Assembly (NCBI GenBank): GCA_036971475.1 | Contig: JBAIZL010000002.1 | Span: forward strand, 329,304,645-329,368,644 | DNA from: Prosapia bicincta | Lineage: Eukaryota > Arthropoda > Insecta > Hemiptera > Cercopidae | Reading direction: 5' to 3' | Length of the DNA: 64,000 nt | Part shown: one piece after another, positions 33,271 to 44,988 of the stretch | Position numbering within the stretch: position 1 is the first letter of the stretch | Layout: each line of letters opens with the position of its first letter | Translations under genes and position numbers: made by a program | Notes under the pieces: model-generated | The model's input: only the letters and a program-made list of their open reading frames with translations | Databases searched by the model: none | Told to the model about the DNA's origin: nothing

Positions 33271-35801
33271 CAGGGGTTCCCAAACTGGGGTTCCAAGTCC
33301 AGGAGGGGAGGGCATGACACTCAAATGAAATAAATAAAAAAATTACAAAAATAATTTCCTCAAATTGAAAAGACTTGAAATAAAGTCTTTCTAAGTTTCC
33401 ATAATTGTTTTTGTAAAGTTTCAATAAAGTTATGTGGTGTGTGTACCGATACCTCCGTTTGGCCTTGGCGTGAGTGCTAGTGTTCCCCCATCGCATCTTC
33501 AATCCAATGCAGTTTGTTCAGTGCTTGCGTTGTAACTAGTTCGTTCTGGCACAGTACTTTCCGTGAATTATCAGTTAGCGTGTTTGCTGTATTGTGGGTG
33601 TTCTATAATTGCTGCGACGTTTGAATTGGAGTAATTGTTTCTGTGTTGTGTGAGTTCTGTGTGAAGCAAAGAAACGCAAGTATATTGACGGTTATATTCA
33701 ATATGGGTTTGTTTCCTTGCTTAAAGATAATGTTGATCACCCTCAGTGCGTTATTTGCTATGAAGTATTAAGCAATGACGCGATGAGGCCTAATCGTCTT
33801 CTGAGACATTTGTCAACCAAACATGCCTCTTTAAAGGACAAACCTAAAGAGTTTTTTGCTGCAAAATCTCAGAATTTAAAGCGCATGAAGTTAGATAGTA
33901 CTGGATCTCCTGCTCAGTCATCTCTAAAAGTGCTTGAAGCTTCCTATGAATTATCTCTTCTTATTGCTAAGGAAAAGAAAAGTCACACTATTGGTGAAAC
34001 GCTAGTTAAACCGTGCCTTTTAAAAGCAGCCAATGTTGTCCTTGGAACCGATAGTAGGCAAAAGCTATCGCAAATACCACTTTCAGACAACACCGTAAAA
34101 CGCCGAATTGATGATATGGCCGAGGACATTAAAAACCCAGCTTGACGAGAGTACAGATATAGCACAATGTTTTCATTTGATTGTATATGTTCGTTACATT
34201 GAAAATGAAAGAATGAAGGATGAACCGTTGTTTTCTACTGAGCTGTTGACCACTACTAAAGCTGTAGATGTGATGGAAGCAGTATCAGACTTTTTTAAGA
34301 AACACGAACTTTCTTGGAAAAAACCTATTGGTGTATGGACAGATTGGGCTCCTTCAATGCTGGGTTCTCATTCAGGCTTTGTGCAGTTGGTCAAAGAGAA
34401 AAATGCTGACGTGGTTGGGATTTATAGTTTTATTCACCGCCAAGCCTTGGCAGCAAAAACCCTTTTAAAGTTATGTTACTGTTTTAAAGCTATGTATTAA
34501 AGTAGTCAACTACGTTAAGAACAGTGCATTAAATACTCGACTGTTTAAAGTTCTTTGTGAAGATTTAGGAAGTGACCACAAAACGATGCTATTTCATACA
34601 GAAGTACGATGGCTATCAAAAGGCAATATGTTGGGAAGACTATTTGAGCTCAGTGATGAAGTTATTACGTTTTTGGCACAGCAGAAACAAAACGAGCTTA
34701 GTGCAGAGTTCAAAAAACCCAGTAACCAAGTGATTTTGGCCTATTTATCAGACTTGTTTGACACGTTAAACAACCTAAACTTGAGACTGCAAGGTGCCGA
34801 CCCAAATATAGTAACACATCAGGATGCCATCAAGATGTACGTTGAGAAACTACAACTTTGGATACGTAAAGTGTCTATGAACCCCAGCAAGTATTCAAGT
34901 TTCAGCAAAGTAGTATCAGTCTCAGAAGAAGCATGTTTTGAGGACGTTTTTGAAGGACCGCTTTTGAAAAACTTGATAATTGACCATTTGAAGAACCACA
35001 ATGAGGAGTTTAGCAGGTACTTTCCTAACTTGTCAGAGGAGTTTTACAAACTATCAACCGACCCGTTCCACATGGACATACAGTTGCTGCCAGAAGAGTT
35101 GCAAAAGGAGAAAATAGAAATAAAAAATGACTCTGCTTCAAGATACGATTTTGAACAAATGGAGAAGCCCTCATTTTGGTTAAAGTACTTAAAAGTTTAC
35201 CCTAGTGTTTCAGAGAAAGCTGTTCGGATGTACTTGCCTTTTTCAACAACATACATGTGCGAAAAAGCGTTTTCAACTCTTGTGGCGATCAAAACCAAGT
35301 ACCGCAACAAACTTGATGTCGAAAGTGACCTACGCTGTGCTTTGTCTGAAACTCAACCCAGGATCTGTCAACTTATTCAGAACATGCAAGCGCACCGATC
35401 TCACTAAATTACATTTTATGTTTTGTTTTTGTAAGTAGGTAGGCCTATTGTTTCACCTTCCTTAAATTGAAAATGTATCTGTGTTACAATGTTAAATTTC
35501 GTATCAGTAATTATATTCGTTTTTCATGTAATACTTGTTTTAATTTTCATCATACGTACAATTACTGAATCTTTCCATTCTGCGTTACCGCATTCAACAG
35601 TGAACTAAAAAATCTACCTACTCACCGTATCAAGTAGGCACATACTTGTACGAGTTCATGTACTTGTACAAGTAGGAGTTGGTATGTATGGCACAGTGGA
35701 AATAGGGTATTGCAAAATGGAAAGCTGATATGTGTAGGGGGGCGTGGGGGTCTCCAAATAACCAGAGGGGGGCGTGGTACAAAAAGGTTTGGGAGCCCCT
35801 G
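33271..35801 (+). mobile_element. hAT-superfamily transposon, nearly complete
   Basis: A 2.53-kb element with CAGGGGTTCCCAAACTGGGG at the left end and, read inward from the right, CAGGGGCTCCCAAACC. It is flanked by a perfect 8-bp duplication (GTCTACAT), the hallmark of hAT elements. It carries one BED-finger transposase gene on the plus strand, broken in at least two places. The intact target duplication implies the insertion is in place and unrearranged. Confidence 0.95.
33680..35407 (+). pseudogene. hAT transposase pseudogene (ZBED5/SCAND3-like)
   Basis: The frame opens near 33670 with KKRKYIDGYIQYGF, then a BED zinc finger (CVIC ... HLSTKH). At about 34130 a deletion and frameshift interrupt it; the next frame gives QLDESTDIAQC (first catalytic aspartate region), SWKKPIGVWTDWAPSMLG (second aspartate, with Trp where Gly is usual) and IHRQALAAK. 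A second shift near 34490 leads to the last and longest frame (34586..35407): FHTEVRWLSKG, then the C-terminal dimerisation region with LPFSTTYMCEKAFS, which includes the catalytic glutamate. This is the domain order of hAT transposases related to vertebrate ZBED5 and SCAND3. The element is inactive as read because of the two frame breaks. Confidence 0.93.
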
Positions 35802-35809
35802 GTCTACAT
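35802..35809 (+). repeat. hAT target-site duplication, right
   Basis: GTCTACAT, identical to 33263..33270. Confidence 0.95.
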
Positions 35810-36039
35810 CATGCTCTACCTGCCAACAAGTAGCGGGACTCTTAGAGTCCGCTGAGTCCTCAAGCAACGATCGGCGTTTACCGTGCCTTACTGACTTAGC
35901 GGGACATCGCGCCGTACCCCTTTCCCGCTCTAACCATTCATTCCAGCGGGCCTATCAAACGTTTTTATGTTTATTTCTGTGGGAAGGCGCTAGGCCCTTC
36001 GGTAGTCACACCCCCTTAAACCAAAAATATGAATCCTGA
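35810..36039 (+). other. Open frame interrupted by the hAT insertion (right part)
   Basis: Continues the frame of 33078..33262 (CSTCQQVAGLLESAES...) to a stop at 36037-36039. The last part overlaps a hAT-MITE end (CCTGAAGCCGCCCCTG at 36035..36050), so the C-terminal codons at least are transposon-derived. Confidence 0.35.
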
Positions 36040-36050
36040 AGCCGCCCCTG
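35995..36050 (-). mobile_element. hAT-type MITE end fragment
   Basis: CCAAAAATATGAATCCTGAA then GCCGCCCCTG matches the terminus of the MITEs at 11690..12067 and 60521..60855. The body is not recognisable. Confidence 0.5.
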
Positions 36051-36279
36051 ATTCGTTCCCCCACATTATACGATGACCACCCAAACAGAACGAGTGCTCC
36101 AAAGCTGACCAGTAGACGGTCATCTGAAGCATGCATCACTGCAGACGTATAACTGTATGAGCCACGCAGACCCCAGCCCTACCAAATCCCGATCATCCAA
36201 ATTAATAAGACGTTCAGGGATAATTGAACCACTTTCCAAATCACTTATTCCTCTCTGTAGCATTTTCCCCAGGAAAATT

Positions 36280-36485
36280 ATATTTACAAACACACTATAA
36301 AAATTCATAAACAAAATAAATATACACAACTCACAATTACACAACTTTAATTTCATACGCGTTTCGATGACGTATGTTATCATCATCAGTAACGCTACAA
36401 CAAACATATAACTTTAACTCATGAAGTTAAAGTTTTATATTTGTGAGTTGTGTATATTTATTTGGTTTATAACCTCAACTCACAA
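36280..36485 (-). repeat. PLE-type terminal unit with hammerhead motif, foldback
   Basis: The minus strand at about 36354..36392 reads CUGAUGA, a stem II region GAUAAC...GUCAUC with one A-C mismatch, GAAA, then the palindrome ACGCGU and A. Flanking arms containing TATACACAACTCAC and GTGAGTTGTGTATA form an inverted repeat across 36327..36465. The unit matches 43062..43104 in core and downstream sequence. Stem I pairs poorly in this copy. Confidence 0.6.
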
Positions 36486-37854
36486 GCCAGCTCGAATGTT
36501 ATTTACTAGAAGCATACGTATAATATTAACATATGGCTAATATTTGATCACTCTTCCTCTTGTAAACCACACTAAACCATCGATTCAGTACATCTCCAGT
36601 ATTTCCAAATACCCACCTCTTACTTATAATATAGGCAAAGTATTACCAACCTCACAACAATAAAACATGTCATCATTGAGATATAAAAATGTATCTGATA
36701 ATTTTGCTCTAGAAACTTAAGTTCAATATTAATGTTATGTTAGTATATTTGATATCAATTGGTCGAATGTATTAGGCATTTTTCGTTTAACAAATATTTT
36801 TAAAAATTAGGATTATAGATATATTCGAGGTTAGGTCATAAAATAGTCAGTCTGGAAAAATAGCTGTTCCTATAGTAGATCCCACATTTATTGTTTTTAT
36901 TTTTATTTTTATTATTATTATTATCTATTATGACGTAAAGTATTGTTTATAGCTCAAACCGAGAGTGTTTGCTGATGCTTGATCGAATCGACTCGCATTT
37001 GTATACTGTTCTCCTGCCTTGAAGGTTTAACTTGGTCACAGTAAACATTATATTTGTATTTGTTCTTAGTCTCGTGATGTGCAGTTGTATTTGTATTCTA
37101 TCAAAACATACTATAAATATACAAAACATAGTAAATGGAATGAACTATTGTTTAAAAAGCTTTTACCGACAAACCTTTCATCCCAAATCGAGACCTTCTG
37201 AGAAGATACATCCAGCAAACAAATACTGAAAATAGAACCAGGAAAAACGTAGAAAAATATGTAATGGAGCCTTGTTTACACGATAGTTGCCCTGTTCCTC
37301 GCACTCCCTGGATTTGTATATACCCCCACTGGAAGAGATTCCAGCCACATCATTAGGTATATCAAGTTCAAAAATTTTCTGTTCTTAAAAGCTACGAAAA
37401 AACGAGGTGTCTCGTTTTCAGGGATAATTATAGTTTAATTAACGCTAAAAGCAGAGAGAAATGTTTATAGTAGTGTTTCCTTATTATAAGCGTGCGATGC
37501 CATCTAGACTTGTTGCAGTTTGGGGTTGGGATGGCGCGCTCAACTCCTACGGCGTTTAATTAAAACTGCAGATTTGACTTAACTACACCACCCTGAACCC
37601 CTATTTCATGCAAGAACACATTATTTACTTGCTAGTGTTATCAATGACCACACTGTAAGATATATCCCTGACTTGTTTTGTAAAAGGAATAATGCAAATA
37701 CACCAGATCACTCTTCCTTTGCCTTTTATTTCGAGAACTGTTTGTTAATTTTATTTTCTCGCAAAATTATTCAAACTGTATAGTATAGGTTTCGACTAAA
37801 TTGATTTAGAGAAGAATTGTGATATCCGATGAACTGTGTAAGAACCAATGAAGC
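36486..37854. other. Unassigned DNA
   Basis: AT-rich, short open frames without features. No repeat match. Confidence 0.45.
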
Positions 37855-37858
37855 ACAT

Positions 37859-37878
37859 TGTGTGTGTGTGTGTGTGTT
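37859..37878 (+). repeat. Short (TG)n
   Basis: About nine TG units. Confidence 0.9.
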
Positions 37879-37959
37879 CACCCAGATAAAGCTTTATATG
37901 TAACAAAAGTGCATTCGAGAGCACAGCTAGAAGTAGGACAAAAAACATTCAGGTTCTTA

Positions 37960-39775
37960 CTACCGAAACCGTCAGACAGGCATTGTACTTAGTACAGCTG
38001 ACAGTTGCCTAGGACAAATTGAGATGCTGAGATGTCTCTTAAAAGCTTTGTACAGTGACAGTTGTCAAGTCTAAGGAGATTATATGAGAGGCCGTCTTTA
38101 AACCTTCGTACTGAGTATAGCTGACAGTTGCCTAGGACAAATTGAGATGCTGAGATGTCTCTTAAAAGCTTTGTACAGTGACAGTTGCCTAGGACAAATT
38201 GAGATGCTGAGATGTCTCTTAAAAGCTTTGTACAGTGACAGTTGCCTAGGACAAATTGAGATGCTGAGATGTCTCTTAAAAGCTTTGTACAGTGACAGTT
38301 GTCAAGTCTAAGGAGATTATATGAGAGGCCGTCTTTAAACCTTCGTACTGAGTAGCTGACAGTTGCCTAGAACAAATTGAGATGCTGAGATGTCTCTTAA
38401 AAGCTTTGTACAGTGACAGTTGTCACGGATAAGGAGATATTGTTAGAGAACGACAGACAAGCATTGTACTGAGTATAGTTGACAGTTTCCTAAAACAAAT
38501 GGAGATGCTGAGAAGTATCTTAAATGCTTGTACAGTGACAGTTGTCACGGATAAAGAGATATTGTGAGAAACCGACAGACAAGCATTGTACTGAGTACAG
38601 CTGACAGTTGTCTAGAACAAATGGAGATGCTGAGATGTCTCTTAAAAGCTTTGTACAGTGACAGTTGTCAAGTCTAAGGAGATTATATGAGGCCGTCTTT
38701 AAACCTTCGTACTGAGTACAGCTGACAGTTGCCTAGGACAAATTGAGATGCTGAGATGTCTCTTAAAAGCTTTGTACAGTGACAGTTGTCAAGTCTAAGG
38801 AGATTATATGAGAGGCCGTCTTTAAACCTTCGTACTGAGTATAGCTGACAGTTGCCTAGAACAAATTGAGATGCTGAGATGTCTCTTAAAAGCTTTGTAC
38901 AGTGACAGTTGCCTAGGACAAATTGAGATGCTGAGATGTCTCTTAAAAGCTTTGTACAGTGACAGTTGCCTAAAACAAATGAAGATGCTGAGAAGTCTCT
39001 TAAATGCTTTGTACAGTGACAGTTGTCACGGATAAGGAGATATTGTGAGAAACCGACAGACAAGCATTGTACTGAGTACAGCTGACAGTTGTCTAGAACA
39101 AATGGAGATGCTGAGATGTTTCTTAAAAGCTTTGTACATTGACAGTTGTCAAGTATAAGGAGATATTGTGAGAAACCGACAGACAAGCATTGTACTGAGT
39201 ACAGCTGATAGTTGTGTAGAACAAATGGAAATGCTGAGATGTCTCTTAAAAGCTTTGTACAGCGACAGTTTTCACGGATAAGGAGATATTTTGAGAAACC
39301 GACAGACAAGCATTGTACTGAGTACAGCTGACAGTTGCCTAGAACAAATTGAGATGCTGAGATGACTCTTAAAAGCTTTGTACAGCGACAGTTGTCAAGT
39401 ATAAGGAGGTTATATGAGAAGCCGTTTTTAAACCGTCGTACTGAGTATAGCTGACAATTGTCTAGAACAAATGGAGATGCTGAGAAGTCTCTTAAAAGCT
39501 TTGTACAGTGACAATTGTCACGGATAAGGAGATATTGTGAGAAGCCGTCTTGAAAGCTTTGTACTGAGTATAGCTGACAGTTGTCTAGAACAAATGGAGA
39601 TGCTGAGAAGTCTCTTAAAAGCTTTGTACAGTGACAGTTGTCACGGATAAGGAGATATTGTGAGAAGCCGTCTTGAAAGCTTCGTACTGAGTATAGCTGA
39701 GAGTTGTCTAGAATAAATGGAGATGCTGAGATGTTTCTTAAAAGCTTTGTACAGCTGACAGTTGCCAGAGATAAG
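37960..39775 (+). repeat. 123-bp tandem array with 57-62-bp subrepeats
   Basis: Main unit about 123 bp: CTGAGTATAGCTGACAGTTG, AGATGCTGAGATGTCTCTTA, AAAGCTTTGTACAGTGACAG, then a variable second half (AAGTCTAAGGAGATTATATG or CACGGATAAGGAGATATTGT). In several places only the GACAGTTGCCTAGGACAAAT... half is repeated. A 208-codon minus-strand frame across 38683..39309 stays open because 123 is a multiple of 3; it is a repeat product. Confidence 0.93.
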
Positions 39776-41205
39776 TAAGTAAAACATAAGAATGTATATA
39801 CAGGGTCACAACTCTATCCCAACGAATTATTACAGTAGTATTATAATTTTATCTTACAAGTTTACAATTACTTGACCGAATAAAGATTTGAACGCGCACA
39901 AAACACGACAAGAAAGGTTTTGTCAATCTGATTAAACGTTATATAGGCTACCCGTATAAAATTACTTTACCGTGAACACCTGAACGCACATTAATCATGA
40001 TAGGATCGGTTCAGTCATAATATGGTTTGGCGTTCTATACACGTATTCATTGTAATGCTGGTACAAGATTAAATCTTTTAAGAGATTTATAAAAAGTTAT
40101 AAGAAAAGCGTGCGTGAGGTGGTGTAGGCTGTTGCCAGTGGCAATCAATAAAAGCAGTAAAAGTTGCTAGAGCTGCCATCTTTGTACGCCTCGAGAAACT
40201 ACCACCACATTGTAGTAAAATATCGTACAGTTGCTTATACAATTTGTTGCAAAGTTTTTATTCCTGAAAGTTTCGATAAAAAAGATAATAAAATTACAAG
40301 AGGGTTCAGCAATGTGTTTGTAGCGGTACCTTTAACTACGAAATGAGAAGCTAACAATTGTATCACAATCACGCGAGGGTCAGGTACCAGGTGTGTTGGA
40401 TGTTGATGACTTGGGCAGTCACAAAACAAGATCCTTGCCACTTTGTTTATCCATTTCACAATTTTTTTAACTGTTATGCTTATAAATTAAAACCTAATTT
40501 TTTCAAACGGTGCAAACATAAACGAAATTTTGATATCCATACCTATGACTTTCTAATATGTTGTGTTCAGTTAACTTGTACTGTAAATGAAAGACGTAAA
40601 TTTCATAAGTTGTAAATTTTTCCATTGTGAATTGTAAAACTGAACATTTTTTTAAAAATGAAAACCGGGCTCATTAGACTAACCAAAAGCTTTTTTTACA
40701 TTATATTAACCTAATTACTAATTTAAATGAAGTGGCCAATAACTCTTTAGTACTTGTCTGGACATTGTCAATCACATATATTAAAACTACACTAGTAAAA
40801 TGAAAAAAAAATTGTTGTTTTTTTCTGACACGTGCTTATCCAGAGAGAATGTTGATAAATGTGGGTGTAAATTATAAGAAAAGATCATATATATGAAATT
40901 GTCGAAAAACTTCCAAAAGATTTTGTTTTTTTGTTGTAACAATTTTATTTTTCGTAATATAAATTACATCAAAGTACGTTTTTGAAAGGAATAAACCATG
41001 GCCGACTCTAATAGAGTAGGCCATGTATAAATATACAAACAACGATTATAAATCTAAATAGTATAACTGCGCTTTGATTTAGTCCAGTCTTTCACTGCTA
41101 GCCTTCTCTGGAATCAGTATATAAACATCTATACAAGAACCTGTGGAATATGCAATCAAAACTTTAAACATCTTTATTGTGCACGTATATATTGCAGGAA
41201 CTTAC
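39776..41205. other. Unassigned region, including intron downstream of exon 2
   Basis: AT-rich, several frames of 60-85 codons with no domain. A compact hairpin lies at 40997..41025 (CATGGCC and ACTCT pair with AGAGT and GGCCATG around AAT). If the host gene is real, this is intron sequence. Confidence 0.45.
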
Positions 41206-41480
41206 AATTGTCCGGACTCGTATTAATGTGCTGGTGGAAGCTCGTTGCTGCTTGATCAGTCGTGACAGCCTCTCGGTGCGTTGCGACGACGTCAGCAAAG
41301 GCGGTACCACGTCACGTGACCTGGGCGTGCGAGTCGGCATCAGCGGCGTGACGCGTGACACAGTAGACAGCGGCACTGTTCTGGCGATCATGGTCTCCGT
41401 AGAGCCTTCGCATCCGGGCCCGCCGTAGTACCGCTTCTGGTTCATCAGATCCCCAATACTACCCGTTGTCACGGTCTTCC
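41206..41480 (-). CDS. Second coding exon of an unrecognised host gene
   Basis: On the minus strand an acceptor (CCACCCTTAG) at 41481 is followed by 275 bp of open sequence ending at a perfect donor, GTAAGT, at 41205. The entry phase fits exon 1 at 44989..45238: one base carried over plus two gives Gly, so the joint reads MLLT-G-KTVTTGSIGD. The exit phase is 0. The 92 codons include GDLMNQKRYYGG, a Pro/Thr/Arg stretch (PLMPTRTPRSRDVVPP) and a basic segment (RTERLSRLIKQQR). There is no recognised domain; composition suggests a disordered, phosphorylatable N-terminal region. The exon is far GC-richer than its flanks, which supports coding. Downstream exons were not found. Confidence 0.62.
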
Positions 41481-41639
41481 CTAAGGGTGGCGAATAGAGA
41501 GGGTTATGCAGTGCAGAGCGTAGACCAAAGGGTAGCTACCACTAACCACAACCGTTTCAGTGCAAGAGAAATAACACAAGGAATGGCCTAACAAGAGGAC
41601 TTACCATATTTTACAATCTATTATAATTCCTGTAAAGTT

Positions 41640-41915
41640 CACTAGAAATTTGAACAAAAGTTGCAGAGAAATTTTAGCAAAAGTTGAAGAGAAAATTAAC
41701 AAAAGTTGACTAAAAATTTTAACAAAAATTTACGAGAAAATTAACAAAAATTGAAGGGAAGGTTCAACTGACGTTGAAGAGAAATTTAACAAAAGTTGAC
41801 TATAAAGTTTAACAAAAGTTGAAGAGAAATTTAAGAAAAGTTGACGGGAAAGTTTAACAAAAATTAAAGAGAAATTTTAACACAAATTGACGAGAAATTT
41901 TGAATTCATCGTTTT
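41640..41915 (+). repeat. Degenerate minisatellite of about 24 bp
   Basis: AACAAAAGTTGA(A/C)(G/T)AGAAATTT-like motifs recur about 11 times with substitutions and indels. It lies in the predicted intron 1. Confidence 0.8.
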
Positions 41916-43061
41916 AAAATAAAAAGTATAAAATCAACTATGGTTTTGACATTATCTAGGTCGTTATTACAGGCAGATGGACGTTGGCATCTGTAACAAC
42001 CACAGAAGTTTGCCTTTAGGTCTAACTAAAAGCTATTTGATTTTTAACCAGATGATTTTTAACTTCTCGTGGTTTTGCCGGAAGTTTAACTGCTAAGCCT
42101 AACGTAGAATCAGATGCAATACCACAAGACCCCTTTACGATTATGTTTGAATGCATCCCGTGGCTCCAGCAACAGAAGAACACCACAGCTCTACGGCTGG
42201 CTCACAGGGTGGCAGTGCGCAGACTTAAGCGCCAAGCCATTGGACATGGTTCCAAAGCAACATTAACTGCACTAGAATACCAAGTTGAAGTCGTTCACTG
42301 AAACAAACCTGACATTTCAACCGCTCTCAGAATGCAAGATTCTAGATAGGACTCGTCTTAGTTGCAGCAAAACAACAAAATGCGTTATGTGTGGTAGCGT
42401 TAAGGGATACGCCTTCATAACGTAATCCAGACAGGACCTAAAAGATATAAGAAGGTTGCCAATAATTCTTTACGTTTCTAACAAGATTCTATCAAACTCT
42501 GTGGCTTAATAAAGTTAGGCCTTAATAAAATCGATAAATTCTGTCCACTGCCATCTAGTCGATATGCCTTAACGTATAAAAATTTTATGCCGCTAAAAAC
42601 CTGTAAATACACAGATCTGTAATTCTGAGGGGTTCACAGTTTTAATTAATAAAAGTCTAAAGTGGCAGCTTCAGTGCGCAAAGCTATTAAGTAAACCTAT
42701 AAACTTGATCGCATTCTTCTAATTACAAACTGGAATTGTGCATAATTCTGTATAACTTTACCAGTAAAGTATTGGGCATTAATGATTCGATTTCACTAGT
42801 GTCCACTCTGCTGGAGAGGCGAGGGTCGAAAGTTTGGCAAGGGGTTTCCTTCGGTTGGGAACACTAACCACTTTGTTGCTAAAAGCGTGGTGGTTTCCGC
42901 TACCAACTTAAAAATAATAAGCAATACTATAAGAGGGAACAATATACTAGCACTACCTGAGTGCGCACACCACCTAGGGCCAAATCCAGAGTGTGAAGGT
43001 CGAGCCCTTACGGCCAACCTTACTTTCACCTTAATTGTAAGTTACAGTTTGTAGTAGTAAC
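41916..43061. other. Intron 1 sequence, unassigned
   Basis: Mixed composition. A GC-richer block at 42150..42260 and a 77-codon minus frame at 42796..43029 have no recognisable features. Confidence 0.4.
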
Positions 43062-43104
43062 ACTCACTAATGATGATTACTTTGTCATTGAAACGCGTAT
43101 GAGT
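43062..43104 (+). ncRNA. Hammerhead ribozyme-like motif, ACGCGU subfamily
   Basis: Reads ACUCA (stem I), CUAAUGA (consensus CUGAUGA, one change), a short stem II, GAAA, the palindrome ACGCGU (stem III) with A at the cleavage position, and UGAGU, which pairs perfectly with ACUCA. The G-to-A change in the core should reduce or abolish cleavage. Flanks (TTGTGAGTTTGTGTACGTCT) match the unit at 36280..36485. Lies in intron 1 of the minus-strand gene, on the opposite strand. Confidence 0.55.
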
Positions 43105-43930
43105 CAATAAATGATTAATTTGTGAGTTTGTGTACGTCTTTTATTTGTTTTAACATAACCTCACAAGCTAAGGTCAAAGAATGGTTGTATGCATATACAT
43201 GCTTATATTAATTGTAATTATTTAATCAAATGTAAATGAAATAAAATTTTATTTCTTGACCTAAGTAAGTGTTAAGTTTACAATTTTTTTAAAATATGTA
43301 TTTTTCGTTTTATTTTTACTTTCAGTTACTGTGTTTGACATTATGTGCTTCAGAGTTTCATTCTACTTTATTATTTGTACATTGTTATAGTTAAAAGTTT
43401 AAAATATTCAGCTTGATAAACCATGGCATAGAATTAAATAACGTGAATAAGTTAACTACTGTGCGCGGGGAGTTGCATGGACTAAGATTGCTGTGACGTT
43501 TCACTCTGTTGAACACTTGTTAAATGACACTTTTTACAAGTTCTACAAGTTAATTCAAACGTTGTCAAGGTGAAAATAAGTTATCGCGTTACCCAGCATC
43601 GATGCTTCCTCAAAACGATTACATTCTAAATTTAAAAATTCTGCACAGTTGTGGTTAATAGGTAGATTGGCGGGTACATTTTATCTTTAACACACACATT
43701 CTACATTTTTACTCAATTCACCCTCTCTCCCATAGCACATGCAAGTATCGAGCCTCATAGGCCTACATTAGCTTGCCGTTAACCCCCAGGTTATGTTCTT
43801 TACATCTAGTCGATTTTCCCTTTTTATACGTTTGTAATTTAAATTAAGGCTTTCATTTTTGGTCTTTCTAATTTTAACCTTTTCCAGTAATATTAAAGAA
43901 GCTTTGTTGCATTTCCCGTATCTTCATTCT
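43105..43930. other. Intron 1 sequence, unassigned
   Basis: AT-rich without gene or clear repeat, apart from the PLE-like flank just after the ribozyme-like motif. Confidence 0.4.
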
Positions 43931-44920
43931 ACCTACCTTCACCCGTGCTATAGGCCTACCATGATTATCCTCTCTACTTCTTTAAAATCCTGGCTTATCC
44001 CATTAAAATTGCCCCTACTTTCTTTTTCAGTACCCTAAAATCCATCTAATATTTCTTCCAACAACTATTACCTCCATCTCCATTTATTCTAACACTTTCA
44101 TCTAAAATTCATTCAATACTTTATTCATCTACTCCGTTCTTTCTATTCGATTACTTTCGACTAAAACCCATCCTATATCCTTTCCTTATTTCTCTACCTG
44201 CGTCTCCACCTGCTCTGTTATTTCCCTCTAAAACTCATCCAATATTCTTTCGGGCTTTTACTACTATCCTACCATTTAAATCTGTTATTTCCTTCTTAAG
44301 TTAGACCAATATCCTTTCAGTATTATATTACTCATGTCTTGATCTAGTCTGTCACCTCCCTCTAAGATTGGTCCCATATCCTCTCCATATTCCACTACCT
44401 GCATCTCCATTTGCTCTGTCTTTTCTCTATATAATTCATTCAATATCCCTTCTGGCATTTACTATCAGTTTTTTTTCTATTCTGTTATTTCCCTCTAAAA
44501 TTAAGCCAATACCCTTTCAGTATTATATTACTCTAGTCTCCATCTAGTCTGTCTTTTCTCTCTACAACTCATCCCCTTGTGGCTTCTACTAACTTCGCCC
44601 CTTTTACTCCAGTATTTCCCCCTAACATTTCCTCCAAAATACTGACTTCTGTTACCTTTGTCTCTATGTAGTCTTACTACTAAATAAAATTCCTTCAGTA
44701 TCCCTTCTGGTTTCTGCTATCCTCGTTCCACTCACTCTATACCTCCGTCTAAAATTTGTTCAATATTTCTTTTGGGTTCAGGTACTCTCTCCCCTTTACC
44801 GTTTTACTTTTTTCTAAAAGTCATCTAATATTTGTTTTATACTAGTACCAATGGCTTTATCTATTTTTGCTGCCTTATAAAATTCATTTAATATTCCTTT
44901 TGCCTTCAAGTACCCTCACT
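43931..44920 (+). repeat. Degenerate pyrimidine-rich minisatellite
   Basis: Motifs such as CTGTTATTTCCCTCTAAAAT, TCATCCAATATTCTTTC and CCTTTCAGTATTATATTACT recur at irregular spacing of about 60-120 bp. The plus strand is strongly C/T-rich. It lies in the predicted intron 1, upstream of no exon on this strand. Confidence 0.7.
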
Positions 44921-44922
44921 AA

Positions 44923-44947
44923 AACACACACACACACACACACACAC
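44923..44947 (+). repeat. (CA)n microsatellite
   Basis: About 24 bp of CA near the exon 1 donor. Confidence 0.95.
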
Positions 44948-44988
44948 ATACACTCATGTACACACGCACAGTATCACGCGCTGCCTAC

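Noticed and set aside
38683..39309. 208-codon minus-strand frame
   Set aside because: Wholly inside the 123-bp array, whose period is divisible by three.
40235..40459. Third exon of the minus-strand host gene
   Set aside because: The frame lacks a convincing acceptor in the required phase and has intron-like composition.
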